NCBI GenBank assembly: GCA_005406025.1
Contig: BGZK01000222.1
Span: forward strand, 496,001 to 560,000
DNA length: 64,000 bases
Direction: 5' to 3'
Source: Eumeta japonica
Lineage: Eukaryota; Arthropoda; Insecta; Lepidoptera; Psychidae
Every line of letters begins with the position of its first letter. Position 1 is the first letter of the stretch. The translations under genes were made by a program, and so were the position numbers. Below the pieces are notes generated by a model. That model made no database searches. It was not told where the DNA came from and saw only the letters and a program-made list of their open reading frames with translations. Below are positions 47,000-59,721 of the stretch, one piece after another.

Positions 47000-49228
47000 C
47001 TTTCGCTTGCAGTTACACCAGTGTGGACAGGGAATGAATTTCTACATATTTTATAAAGATCACTGGATAAATAGTTAAGACAGACAGACAGATCGAAAAA
47101 TTAAAAAGGATTATTTTCTTTATAATAAACCTAATGGTTATGAATACAACAAAAACAAATCAAGCAAATCGGTTCAGCCGTTTTCAAGTGATGGACTTTG
47201 CATACAAGCGGAATTGTATTTTTATTTATACAGATAAATCGAAATACGTATTACATAAGCAATCTAATTATTCGAATAAAATATTTCTATGTAAACAATT
47301 GAATAATGATCATAACATGTGCAGTGGAAAGCGCTTGATTTACATCCATAATTTCTAGCTTCGAATATACTAGATTGCTTTTTAGGGCTAGAGCGCTTGG
47401 TATACTTGAGTCATTATTTGCGTATTATAGTAAAAAAAAAATATAATAAGAACGCACATAGTATATTATGGAGTTTTGCACGACACAACTTCACACTGAC
47501 GTACGTCAAACGAAATGGCGCTTCGGAATGCGGAATTCAGCGAAAACATTTAAATACTACAATATAATCTACTATATTCATAAGTTGCTGAAAATACAAT
47601 TTTGTTTAAATTTTTTTTTTGGATTTCATGTATGAAAATTTTGATAGGAAAGAAAAGCAATAATTGGACTGTTTTCATTTACTTGTAAGAAATGCAAAAC
47701 TTTGTAGTTCATGTTATTATTATTAGTTTTAATGAAAAAAGTAACAGTAAAACACTGATTTGTTCTAACTATTGCAAATGCGAAACCACCTTTTAGGCAT
47801 ATTGGTAAACTTCAAATTTTCTAAAAACAAAAGCGAAAGCAAATTTAAGCAATACGTCTTCATCAAGTTGTAGAACTACTATTCAGAACAAATTGTAAAA
47901 TTCGATCTGCATTAATTTATCACAGGATACGCAATATTGCCAACCGCGAACGTTATTTTATGTATTTTCAGATCACATGATTTAAAAGACCCTTAATAAA
48001 TTCATGTCGACATCAACATTACCCGTTCCAAATGCAGAGATTCACCTTGTGAATAATGGCCAAGAAACTCAATCTTATTATATTCAGGCTTTGTAAACCA
48101 TGGTCCCCATGGCCTTCTTGACCACCCATAATCCGCCAATTAGCCCTAACGACCTGTAATCTTTACCACATGACGCCAATCTTGCCTAAAGACCTATTAT
48201 AGTCGATGAAGTATAAGTTCTATTAGTAGACCTAGAAGTTTCATCATTCAGGTCGCTCTGTAATCACCTGCGAGCACTTGACTTCAACTATCACTCTTTG
48301 AATATATATCCTACATATCCTTGAATATGTATCAAAAGCGGATTACGTATTCTAAGGTAAGGTGTAAGCCTGTTATTTCTCAATTTAATACCTAATTTCC
48401 AATTACTAAAGGTTTTGAATTTTAATATATCAATTCTTCTCAACTTCTCAGGAATATAATAGTAATTCAAGACTGTATGAAAAACTGATTAAAAATAAAT
48501 CATTTTTGTAAAGTTTTTTCAATTAGCAAGAGTTTAGTAAACAAGTCACACCAAGAGAGCTTTACAGAAATTAACAAAATCTCACCATAGAAGTACAAAA
48601 CTTTACTTTTACTATTTGATACAAATTTAAATTATTTTTTTTTATTCCAAAGTTTTTATTATCATTGTCAAGCCATAAGAAAGGTACAGGTGTATTTAAT
48701 TGTTTAATTTCTTTATTTTATGATCTGTTTATGGATTTTAGCCAACAATAAAAAAAAAACAATAATGACTTCGTAATATTTATTTTGAGTTATAACAATA
48801 CTTGTAACGGACATAGTGCATTACACAGAGCTACATTTTGTAAGGCTAAATGTTATATGTCATCGGAAAGTTTTTTGTAAAAAAATATTTCCAAGACCAA
48901 CCCACATTTTTGTAATGGTCGCAATTTATTTAAAAAATAGACTATAGAAACAAAGCACAACACATCACCTTGTGCAAGATAGTTTCTAAAGAAAAAAGAT
49001 CTTTTTACAATGTTACAATTACTTATCACAATCTCGCTAATTGCTACCGTAAATGCTGTGAGTATGTCTTTTTTTATCAAAGCATTGTAAAACACGAATT
49101 TATATTTTGGTTGAGTAGCAGAATCGCATTACAAGTTAAGGCCCTGTTATATTAAAATGCATAAAATACTTTTTTTTGGTGATTGTCAAAAGTAACATTA
49201 ATAGAGGTTGCAGAAAATATCTTAACCA
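47000..49228. other. SNW1-thioredoxin convergent spacer
   Basis: AT-rich. 47140-47245 (AAATCGGTTCAGCCGTTTTC then TTTTTATTTATACAGA) is a common insect retroelement tail. No gene seen. Confidence 0.5.
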
Positions 49229-49234
49229 TTTATT
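49229..49234 (-). terminator. Candidate thioredoxin poly(A) signal
   Basis: TTTATT on the plus strand, 208 nt past the stop codon (AATAAA on the minus strand). Other AATAAA-like strings exist further downstream, so confidence is low. Confidence 0.3.
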
Positions 49235-49441
49235 ATGTCGTGAGAAACAAGGTAATGTATTTTTAAATAGGAAAAAAAAACAATAATAAATGGGTTGTGT
49301 AATCATAAACCAACTTCTACAACGAAGATTCAATTTATATAGATATAATTCTATTATTCTGTTAATTTTAACAAACACCGAATAGCCGCATGCGCGTACG
49401 ATACGCGCACGTCGACGTCGTACAACAGATGGCGCCGCTCT

Positions 49442-49591
49442 CTACTTGTGTTTGAGGATGGTCACGCGCAGCTTCTCGGCGTTGGCGCCGCTGAACTCCT
49501 CAACCTTCTTGCCTTGCTTGAGGAACACGAAGGTGGGCATAGAGTTCACATCGTATTCGGCGGCGATGTCCTCGCATTCATCCACATCCAC
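49442..49591 (-). CDS. Trx-2: Thioredoxin coding exon 2
   Basis: Begins after TTCCAG with [20 protein letters not shown] and runs through [20 protein letters not shown] to the stop TAG at 49444-49442. It completes the thioredoxin fold (beta-4, beta-5 and the last helix). The 3' UTR just downstream is GC-rich (49380-49441). Confidence 0.95.
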   Translation of the reverse strand: MDVDECEDIAAEYDVNSMPTFVFLKQGKKVEEFSGANAEKLRVTILKHK

Positions 49592-52500
49592 CTGGAAAAG
49601 AAGCGTAAGAAAATTTTCAAAAAAAAGTGTAAGCAGTTTTTTTTTTACGTACAAAAACATATTTGTTGTGACTGCTATTCATTATGGCATATTTAAATAA
49701 ACCATTAGGTGTAAACATCGCCCTATAACAAAATTTAGCCCGATAGGCTATTTCTTTGATTCTACAATTGTTAGGGCAATGGTCTGGAGAAAAATGAAAC
49801 CTAAATTTTAAGATAATATTAACAACACCAGAGAGATGTACAATTATTTTCACAAAGATGACCTTCAAAGGCAATAAAATATATTTTTTGTGCTTTCATT
49901 GCACAGAGTTTTATCTACACATGCTGAGAATATAACGATTCGATATTCCAGAGCTTCACTACCTTCATTTCTTTATTCTGTTCATTAATACATATTTGAG
50001 GAATTGCAGAACAAAACACTGGGTGACCAGTGATTAACCGTGAACCTTTTAGAAAAAAATGTCTATTATACAATTTTATCAAAATAGTACATTACACAAA
50101 TAAAAGAAAAACTTTATGTTGATATTGCACCTATAATCGAACTAAAAAAATAGAAATATCAGTTTTTGTTCCAATTGTGCTGCATATGTCAATTTTTGAT
50201 CCATTAATATGCATATTGGTTGATCAATGTATTTGATGTTACTATTAATAATTTATATGATTTTGTTCACCCTATTCAATAAAAAACTATACAACATAAA
50301 AACATTTGCTTTTCGAGTTGTTAAAAATGTTTGTTTTAAACAAAATTCACTTTACACCAGAAGTGAAAATTTTTACGTTTATTACAATCAAAGTCATCAC
50401 CTCCATGACTTTCAACATTTTTACTTAACGGGTGTAACAAAAAAAAACTTGAAATTACAGCACATGAAAAATTTGAGGTCTTTTTTTAAAGATTTTGTTT
50501 AGCCTTACTCATGTATTTATTTATTATGTAAAATCTTGGGATAGATTATTCGACTTCTTCCGCCGAACCGATACTTATTCTGCTTCGATTTGGTTGTCAA
50601 GTAGGATATACGTACTACAGGCCCATGAAGCTGGCAAATGGAAGCCAACGTTAAAATTTTTGGTAAACATAACTCGAAACAATGTTTGTTTCAGCTGAAA
50701 TTGAGAAGAAATAGTTGCATTATAAAACTGATGTAATTAGCAATAAGTCACATGATATATAAATTCTTTTTGACTTTTGTTGTTGGTACAGATATTTTTA
50801 TTTCTTCCTCCTCTATTGTCCATGGGCGCCCTTCCTTCAAATATAGTCTTAGCTATATGATTTATTGTAGTCACGAAAGGAATAGACGTTTTTCCCGATA
50901 TTGGATACTGAATATCTGGCCAACCTGAAGCCGGATATCCGGCCGATTGGCGACTCGTTAGACCAGCTAACCGCGCGAACGATCCCGGGCGGGCTTGGAC
51001 CCTTACGTTTATGAGTGAAGCTAGTGTTTCAATGTCTCATTGAATTGATTGATTTTACATATCGTAGTACATTATCTATGGTAAAAATGATCACTTGAGC
51101 TTAGGAAAAAACCTACTGAGATGATTTTATTAGCGTTTCTTTTTTTCTATAAATCTAGAGATCCAGTTACCGAAGAAAAATATCTTTGATGAAGAAACGA
51201 TCGCTTTTATGGAAATATTTTGATACAAAAAAGTGACTAGCTAATGCTGTACAATACGCAAACTTAACAAAGTTTGCTAGAATTTATTTTTCATCGCCCT
51301 GTAGAAGATATATACAGCTTGACTTTTTTCGGATGCTGGCCTTGTATAAGGCAAGCCGAACCGTTTGTTGCCTCTTAACACAGAGAAATTGTTATTATTT
51401 TCTTTGTATTGTAATAAAAAAATAACAATTCTCATTATGTGGTTTAAATAAAGTGCCTTTAAAGTTTATATGTCGTATTTTTTAAAAATCCGCTTTCTCA
51501 AAATCGGTATTCGTTTATTATCTGATATACAGTTGAATTTAAAATTTAGACCAGATAGGCCGGATACTAGATAGTTACTGGATAACCGTTGCATCACCAA
51601 TTTATTGTTTTTTTTTAATTGAAAAAAAAAATCCCTCATAAAGAAACCTTGACATATTTACTTGTTTTTCTTGAGATATCTCAAGAAATACTAATTGCTC
51701 AATTTTTGAATACTCTGTTATGATGTTGGTTTTGTGCTGATCCTCCATAATTTAACGATGTCCTGTTTAACTGCTTTCCTGTTTAAAATGAGGTCTCCTA
51801 TTTCAAACCATATCCCTTAGCCCAAATTTAGAACAATAATATTTTGACTTGCTGCTACGCTGCACATTCTTAAAAAAATTATAATCAACTGATCTGTATA
51901 AAGATATTATACCTAAAGCAAAAAGATAATTTTTCATTATACCAATTTAAAACAGGCAGGTTATAGCAAAAATGTGTCATAACAAAACTGGCATTACCTT
52001 GAATCACAAATTACCTCAGTAGATATTTCACGTTTCAGTTTTTTTTTGACTACCCTCATTAATCTGGGTAATAGTTACGCTTTGTTTTCGTAGGTTTGTC
52101 ACAGTAATTAGAGTTTTATTAAAAAATAACAAAAAAACTCGAACTACAAGAAGGCAAATCGTGTAGTCTACGTTGCCACAGATTCATAGATTATATTAAC
52201 AAAGAATCATAATTCAGAGCGACATGTAATTGGTCAATCAATCGATTATCTCTAAGTACAATATTTTCATGTCAAAATTCTTTGACTTACATATTTATAT
52301 TGCTTTTGCCCATGTTTCAGGAATATAAATATATAATTGTGGGAAAACTTATTATTTAGATGGTTATTTTCAAAGCGTTACTGGTGGCAATGAATTAACT
52401 TTTCGGTTAATTCTTAAATACAATATGTACATTAAGAAATCTTATGAATAAAAAATGTAACATTATTTTCTCCATAAGGTACATAAATTTTGTGATTTCT

Positions 52501-55500
52501 GTTTTATTATATACATATTTTATTATACATTATTTGTATTTATTTATTTTGTATTTTATTATTTATTTTGTATGGTATTATTTATTTTGTCATTGCAAAA
52601 CAGAAACATTTGTATTTTTTTTTATTCTTCTTTAATCTGATTAAAAACTAATACAAGGAAAGGAAGGAATAGAATATTCAATGAATTTTTTTTAACTCTC
52701 TAAAAAGGGCCCTACTTTTCCACCATTGTTAATTTTGATTGCCAACTTTGGCTACATAACAAAAATTGTCTAAAACGCAGGTTGTTCTTACTGATCAGTG
52801 CATGCAGGGCTATGCAGAGGCCATGCTCCTTTGGTATATTAACATCGCCAAAGAAACTAGGTACAGTCATGCTATTGATTGCTTCAAAGATTTGTTTGAA
52901 AAACTTTTTTAAGTGTTCTTAAGTCGCTTGGCCACATAAGACTATTTTTTTTTAATATTAAGGCCGAAATTAATGATTTGTATGGATTTTCAATGCAAAC
53001 TGCAGCCGACACTTTAACGCAGACGGAAAACAGTGCAATGTAATTTGTTTATCCGAAGTTTGGTAAAATTACAAATTTTAATTCCAACACTCGGACTAAC
53101 GTGATGATTTTGATTTTACTTATTACAGATCTATCACTTGCAATGGTACATGTGCAATCATCGGAACCGTTTTATTTTTTGGAGATGTTGGAAGGTGGTC
53201 GGTTAGCGCTTTTTAGTTTCCAAATACTCTTACATTAAATATATTGGGTAACGAGAAAGTTAATGCAATGAGTTTAAAACTGATGATAACAGTATAAAGT
53301 GTTTTATGTATTGTTATAAAAAAAATGTATTTCACAAAAGGTGGAAGTAAGAAAGGTGTTAAACATAATCAACAGTTTTGCCTATTCGCAAATTACCATA
53401 TTTTGTGAAATAAAAATTATAATATCTTCACACTGACTTGATTGAACAGAAACAATAAATTAAGAGTTTCGGTAGACAATCGTAAACAGAGCTGCATGGG
53501 GCACGTGCGCATGTCAGCAATGTGTTTTTAATGGACAGCCCTAAAATGTCATGGGCATATACATATATTATTTACTGTTAGTCCATAGTTATTGAATATA
53601 CCAGTCATCAACTTTTTTCTACAGATTTCATGCTAGTTTCTCTCCCCGACCTCGTCCTAGATTTTGACTAGATGCAGATTCTCATCAATGAGATTTTTAT
53701 TGTAGTTCCAGTTCAGATGCAGGCTAGTACACAGTTTTATTTCTAAGTTATAGTGCTACTTACATGAAAAATCTGGCATAATAATTTTTATAACACCTAA
53801 AGTCAAACATTGCGATAAATATAGTCAATTGCTAGATGGGATTCAAAAATAAATTGAAAACTACATTCTCATCTCATGTACCTTATCATACTATAATACT
53901 ACACAGGCAGACGAATAATAAAAGTCACTACAATGACATGATATTTATAGTATTTCTAGAAAATGCAGTCATACATATAACCGATAATATTTAAAATTGT
54001 TAACCGATAATGCGACCACATCACTAACCTCTTATCAAAGTTTTATCAACAACATTCATACACACATACATACATATTATATTAATGCTGCTATTTAGAT
54101 TTTGTGAATTTTTCCATAAAATTGATTATATTATTAATTACGATAAATTAATACCTATTCATACATAAATCAGCCTATTAATTGTGCTGGTACCGAATTA
54201 GGATTTTTTCTGTTCCTGATGTATTAAATTAGCATAATGCAATATAGAAGTTACATTATTTCTAAATAATTCAATCTAGATATATTGTCTTCTATTGTTC
54301 ACCTATTCCTAATGACAATTTCAATGCTAAGATCGAACTTGGATGAGAAGCGAGGAAGGATGAGACAACAAATATCCAGATAGTACGATGCTACAACTTC
54401 TTTTGCTTAAAGTTCCATGCAAGCTTTCGGTTTCGAGTGTTTAAAATTTGGTCTTCTCCAATATGTCACCAATTTGCTCTACACAAGTCTTTCTAAGACA
54501 CTGCTAATAAATCGTTCTTTGACTCATATTTTCTTAATAAATTCATAAACAATAGTCCCATCATATTTTTATTATTACAAATGATGTAACCAGACACATT
54601 AGTATTTATTAACAGCAAGAGAGTAGTTTAACAAAAACACAAAATAAAAGGAATCAGCTCAATTAAGCAATTATCCTAGATCAGATTTAAAGTTTTACTT
54701 TACAGTGCCATGTACAAATAATTTTACTTTACTTTGTCTTTGATTAATTATAAAAATTTAAGTCATCAGCTTAAGGGGAATCTACAGCATGGAAGTGGCG
54801 ATTGATGTCTTTAACATCTATGGGACAACTTCCTTGAATGATGATCAGATGAAACGATGAAGACAGACAGTCTTTTGGTCTCGTCAGAAACCATCAGTCA
54901 TAAACAGGATTGTGACAAGTTATTATGTTTGGAAGAAATCAATCTCACTACTTGGCATGATTTAAGTGAAGACGATTGAATTAACGGGTAGATTTTTGAC
55001 TTATTAAAATCGATAGAGTTAAAAACTAAAAGGAATTAATGCTATTCACACATAATAGTTATTTGGTTTAAAGTTCTATAGCCAAAGATAAAACATTGAT
55101 CGAAGTGAAGATTGGATCTAGAACTCCACACCAACAAACAATGGAAAATTTGCAATTCCATAAGTTTGAAACAAATGGATATTATATCACTTCTTATAGA
55201 TTCGAAAAATGTACTAAAGCACGTGTATTGTATTAAGCACAAATGCCCAAATGGGCCAATAATTCAATTACTTATAGTGAAAACTGAAAATTGTTTAAAA
55301 ATGCTTTGAAAATAATTTTCATCGAACCTATCTATATAGCTTCATAGTTTTCTAAATTAAAGGAGAGTATTTTAAGGATTTCGAAAGTGTGGATGTGGAG
55401 GTTTCCTTCCATTTACAAATTAAACAATCCAAAAAATGATATTTTACTTCCTGTTTAACCCTGTCCGTGTATCTGTATAAATCAATGCAGGTCAATTCGG

Positions 55501-55769
55501 CACCTCAAAATATACTTCTTAAAAATTGAACATACCTCTTGAGTGTTAGAACAACGAAACCTTAATTAATAATCCATATGTTTAATATCGATGTGTACCT
55601 TCAGCACGACGATGGAGTCGGCCATCTCGGCGGCCATCTCCTCGAGCTTGGGCCCGATCATCTTGCAGGGGCCGCACCACGTCGCCATGAAGTCGATCAC
55701 GACCAGCTTCTCGCCCGCCTCCGACAGGCGCGTCTTCAGGTCCTCGCTGTCCTTGATGTGGATAGACAT
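49442..55769 (-). CDS. Trx-2: Cytosolic thioredoxin, 2 coding exons
   Basis: Small dithiol oxidoreductase that reduces protein disulfides and is itself recycled by thioredoxin reductase (insects lack glutathione reductase and rely on this system). Exon 1 55769-55599 (57 codons) and exon 2 49591-49442 (49 codons plus stop) give 106 aa, the standard length. The active site is WCGPC at residues 31-35 (C32, C35). The buried Asp is D26, the cis-proline is in MPT (P76), and the fold ends with the usual [10 protein letters not shown] helix. No signal or mitochondrial targeting peptide is seen, so it is cytosolic/nuclear. An in-frame ATG at 55832 is rejected as start, because TTTCAG lies 8 nt before ATG 55769, suggesting a 5' UTR intron, and because MSIHIKD is the normal N-terminus. 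Confidence 0.96.
49592..55598. other. Thioredoxin intron, 6.0 kb
   Basis: GT-AG intron between the two thioredoxin coding exons. AT-rich. Contains a repeat with CCGGATATCCGGCCGATTGG at 50930 and an echo at 51560, and a non-LTR 3' end at 54292-54540. No nested gene recognised. Confidence 0.8.
54292..54540 (-). mobile_element. Non-LTR retrotransposon 3'-end remnant (thioredoxin intron)
   Basis: CACCTATTCCTAATGACAAT, CCATGCAAGCTTTCGG, TTTAAAATTTGGTCTTCTCC and ATATGTCACCAATTTG match the 6219-6560 copy in order. Diverged. Confidence 0.55.
55599..55769 (-). CDS. Trx-2: Thioredoxin coding exon 1
   Basis: Encodes [20 protein letters not shown] through [15 protein letters not shown] to IVVLK, ending at a GTACAC donor in phase 0. 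The exon is markedly GC-rich. A probable acceptor TTTCAG sits 8 nt upstream of the ATG, so the 5' UTR is likely split. Confidence 0.95.
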
Positions 55770-56819
55770 TTTCTTGGCTGAAATATCCAATCTTTGGTTT
55801 AGCGGAGCGTATTCACTTATTTTAATGTACAATTGAGGAAAAAAAAAGTTATTAAAACGAGCCCTCCCTTGATATTTATTGGATTATTTGGTATTCATTT
55901 GTCACTAAAATGGGTACCATGCCGAGTACGATGAAGTAAAAAGGAGGGTTATGATTTTACGGTAAATACACGTTGTATATGTTCATATGTTCTAATGTGG
56001 TTAATTATCATATTTGGCGAATACGGTGGTGTTAGTTTCCTCTTATATTTCTGCCGTATCATAGTGCATGTGACGTGATGTTAAACCTACATGGCTTCTA
56101 TGACGCATAATATTTTAAGCAATAAGAAAAATGCATAGTTTGGTTTGAATTCGCAGATCTAAAAATACCTAATACATATATATATATAAAACACGTATCA
56201 TCACTCTGTCATAGACAAATATATTTATTTATATAATGGAATCATACAATTTATTTAATTGCTACAAGAGTGACATGTATTGTCTCTATAATTGTACAGA
56301 TAATCAGTGTCAAATAAATACAGATTTAAAAAACTAAAATCCTACTAAGAAGGTAAATTAATTAATAAAATTAAGAACAATGCATAAATAATAGTCAACA
56401 ACTCAATGAATTTCCAAAAAAATAAAAACCGCCTCCATAAATCTTAAACTAATAAAATTATTCATTGCTTTTGAAGTTGGTGCCCGCTAAATATATGACA
56501 GTTGTACATGGTTTTATATAAATTGTTTACGGACAGCCGCGCCCCAAGTATTTAAATTAGAATATATGTGTGTAATAATAACGATTTTATTTGATTTCTG
56601 TATACGGACTTAGTTTAAGGATTCTTTTATTGTTTTGTGTATAATAAATAATTTGTAAATATGTGTATTATTGTCCGGGTAGGGATTAGTTTTTAGGATT
56701 GTTAATAGGATATGTTTAAATTATTTATAAATTTTTGCGTGTATTTATATAGTGTATTTTACTTGAATTATAATTTGCGAATATGAAAGTATTGTGATGT
56801 ACATATAAATTGCATACTT
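55770..56819. other. Upstream of thioredoxin, AT-rich
   Basis: Likely contains the 5' UTR intron and promoter of thioredoxin, but no TSS can be fixed. No other gene. Confidence 0.45.
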
Positions 56820-58048
56820 AATTCTGTCTTGACGAGAGGGACTAATAGGCCGAGAGCCGGGGCGGTCTATACGGTACGGCCGCGAATTGGTGTACCAAGC
56901 GCATGTGACGCTAATAAGGAAATATGCAAAGTGCATGGCCACGCCCCCTCGTATGAATGTATGTAAGTCATATATGCACACGGATACATTCCTATAAGCC
57001 TATAAATTACAGCCATTTTGGTGTATTCGTCGCAGTTGTACTACAGCAGCTATATGCAGCTAGTGTTGAATATTATTATTATTATTACAGCTTTATTTAT
57101 CCTTACAACTTAAATTTACATGTTTTAGTAGGTATTATATTGAACGTTAACATTATTGTATGGCCCCTGTTCGGGTAAAAGCCTCCTCCATCTTCTTCCA
57201 GTTGTGCCTGTTTTGAGCAGTAGTTGTCCAGTTTTTCCCCGCAATTTTCGTAATATCGTCGGCCCATCTTTTCTTTTGCCGTCCCCTATGTCTTTTTCCA
57301 GAGGGACCAGGCCAATTAGTTGTTTGTGTAGTCCATCTTTTATCTTGGTACCTAGCGATGTGACCTGCCCACTTCCATTTCAGCGTCATTGTATGTTGTG
57401 GGCGTCCACTAATTTAGTTTTATTTCGTATGTCAGTGTTTCGTTTTTTATCGATTCTTCTTAGTTTCAGGATGCTCCTCTCCATTGCATGCTGGCATGAC
57501 CGAATTTTGTTCTTGATTGTGTTGGTGAAAATCCATGTCTGACTTGAGTATGTCAAGGTGGGCAGGATACACGAATCCATTATAATCTTCTTCATCTTCA
57601 GACTATAGTCTCCTTTGAGGATTTCTTTCTGTGCCCAGTAATTTCTCCATGCCAAATTTACTCTTCTGTCTACTTCGTTTTCGTTTCTGTTGGAGTGGAA
57701 TGATGTTAGTTTTCCGAGGTAAATATATTCCTTGACATATTCTATATTTTGGCCTTCTATACTAATTGGGGTTTCAATACTGTTGGTCATTATTTTGGTT
57801 TTGCTGGTATTCATTTCCAGTCCAACTTTATTGCTTTCACTAGCGAGGTTTTGAAACATTTGTTCGAGTCCTGTTGCAGTTTCGCTAAACATAGCTATAT
57901 CGTCAGCAAATCTTAGTGTTGAATATACAAGTTGAAAATCCACGCTATCCATAATTTCTGTCCCCATCGCAAGAAAACCGTACTCCGAAGTGACGATGAA
58001 ATAAATCCGAAGTGCGAGCTTACGCGGCGGTGGAGAAATCTCCGTAAC
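56820..58048 (-). mobile_element. Repeat family D, copy interrupted by an RTE fragment
   Basis: Outer parts 58048-57914 and 57073-56820 align in order with 42123-42466 on the other strand. Examples are TTTCTCCACCGCCGCGTAAG, GGTTTTCTTGC, ACAACTGCGACGAATACACC and GCCCCGGCTCTCGGCC on the minus strand. The middle is the RTE piece. GC-rich, non-coding. Confidence 0.75.
57074..57913 (-). mobile_element. 5'-truncated RTE-like non-LTR retrotransposon
   Basis: Flanked by a 13-bp direct repeat (TAGTGTTGAATAT at 57061-57073 and 57914-57926 on the plus strand), which I read as the target-site duplication. The minus-strand frame begins exactly at RFADDIAMFSETATGLEQM, the catalytic FADD box of reverse transcriptase (palm motif C), so the 5' half is missing. 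It then gives KTKIMTNS, YLGKLTSFHSN, YSSQTWIFT and IRSCQHAMERSILKLRRIDK, a break near 57386, and LKWKWAGHIARYQDKRW and RHRGRQKKRWADDI. The 3' end is an (ATA)n tail (57070-57086). Dead. Confidence 0.88.
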
Positions 58049-58329
58049 ATAAATTTCCATAATTTTGATTCAATACTTAGTCGATATATATTAATTTGTC
58101 GAGTTAGTTATATCTTTTAATTGTTTTGTTTTTCACTTTCATTATTTTTAATTAGTCTTGCTTTAGCTGGCGCTAACTCTAAAACAATTAATTATTTTCA
58201 GATTTTTGAAAGCTTTTATTTACTTATTTTAATGAACACTTTTTAACGATTTATCTTTAACTATCTTTTACTTGCGCTTTAAAAGAACTATTGTGCTGGG
58301 TAACGTGGGGTCGTAACACATATGTGTAG

Positions 58330-58640
58330 ACTAGAAAAAACCTTGCACCGAACAGTTCAAAATTCCTCGTAGAGCGTGGATCCTAATTAAAACACCTGAT
58401 ATTATTCTGTAGGCTGGTGGGGCGAAGGAGAGCTCACTTGTTCTTACTTTTTAATACAAATGATAACAAACAACTAACTCGAAAACGAATCATATATTAC
58501 AGCTATAGTGCCGCTGTATATCTAAAATTCAAAAGCGCGTCTAGGTGCTGTGAAACTGCCTGGTATTGCGAGCGTCCCATTCCCCGCACCCGCGCCCCGT
58601 ATCATATCTTTTTATTTTAATAAAATGTCAGAGACACATT
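58330..58640. repeat. Repeat family E, copy 1
   Basis: TTGCACCGAACAGTTCAAAA, TAGAGCGTGGATCCTAA, GGGGCGAAGGAGAGCTCACT and CGAAAACGAATCATATATTAC recur, diverged and split, at 59722-59775 and 60955-61050. Could be a solo LTR-type repeat; unproven. Confidence 0.45.
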
Positions 58641-58654
58641 ACAGTAACTTTAAA

Positions 58655-58920
58655 ATTACAGAACCCATGCTGCAGATGAACCATATAAATGTGAACAATA
58701 TGGGTAGAGGGCGTCTCATCTAGGTGATTTAAAAAGACAAACACACTCATATGAGAGATAAACTATAGATGTGAACAATGAGAGCACAGTACATCTCAAC
58801 CAAGTACTTTAAAGAGACACATGTTCATTCATACGGGTGAGAAACCTCATATATGTGATCGATGTGAGCACACTACATCTAATCTATATAATTTAAAGAC
58901 ACATGAGAACCCGTATTAAA
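58655..58920 (+). pseudogene. C2H2 zinc-finger array remnant
   Basis: Three decayed C2H2 repeats on the plus strand: EPYKCEQYG...ASHLGDLKR, then a finger with shifted frame (TIDVNNE...), then the linker TGEKPH-like (GTGAGAAACCTCATATATGT), ICDRCEHTTSNLYNLKTHE. Spacing between repeats is about 84 nt, one finger plus linker. Stops and frameshifts remove function. Probably a retrocopied or transposed fragment of a ZNF gene. Confidence 0.75.
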
Positions 58921-59059
58921 GAATTGAGAGAATTAAAGTTTATTAATTTTAAATAAAATTTAAAATTAATAAACTGAATACATGAACGTGTATTTTAAAA
59001 TAAAATCAGTTCATTATTTAGTAAAATATTTCATCGCGAACATCCTCCTGCGATGTAGC

Positions 59060-59640
59060 ATCGGAACTAGACCTATAACTATCCCGCTGAGCGATGTTCG
59101 TTGTCTATTTTGTGGACCCGGAGGGGAGGACAACGAGCTTCTTGGTCGGCCTTTCTTGTCATTCCGCCTGCTGTCCATATATCGGCCGCTCGTACCACAC
59201 CGTCTCGACCCGGGATTACTACAATGGTCTCAGCCAAACCATACTGATATTGTACTTTCCTTTTTGTAGTTATTAAGCGCCAGTAGACGACAACGGCGAA
59301 TACTGTTTCGCTTGCATCAACAAACACATGGAGTTATCTTCTAATTACAAAGCTGAACCCCACAGCATCACGGTATTTCTATAATTTGTAGATTGCTCAT
59401 CGATTCTTTCTACTTCTCGTACAAAGGTGGTGGGCAATGCATGGTTCCAATGGATCCTAGAGTCGCGCATAGGCGCGGGCGATGGATCTCGAGAAAGCTA
59501 CGATGACGATTCCAGAAATATGTTGTGACGTAGAAACTGTGTTTGTGATTATGCGTGAACTTCAGATGACTCACCAGTTTGCGATCTTGTAACACGCATT
59601 TTTTCACAAAATGAACTATGAATAATAACTATAAACTTTG
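59060..59640 (-). pseudogene. BEL/Pao-like retroelement fragment
   Basis: Minus-strand pieces: MFVDASETVFAVVVYWRL resembles the RNase H start in Pao elements, and VIPGRDGVVRAADIWTAGG resembles the post-integrase end (PGRDGxVRxAxIRT). A third piece, YFWNRHRSFLEIHRPRL, lies at about 59490-59530. The first two motifs are now adjacent, so several kb have been lost between them. Non-functional. Confidence 0.65.
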
Positions 59641-59721
59641 AAGACGTGGAAAGTTGCATCCGGCTCGGAGGACCGACACGTGCGGAGAGCCGCAATACGT
59701 ATGTATTGAACAAAAACACTC

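Noticed and set aside
57386..58060. 224-codon ORF as an expressed host protein
   Set aside because: It is a fusion of repeat D sequence with a truncated RTE reverse transcriptase across a target-site duplication.
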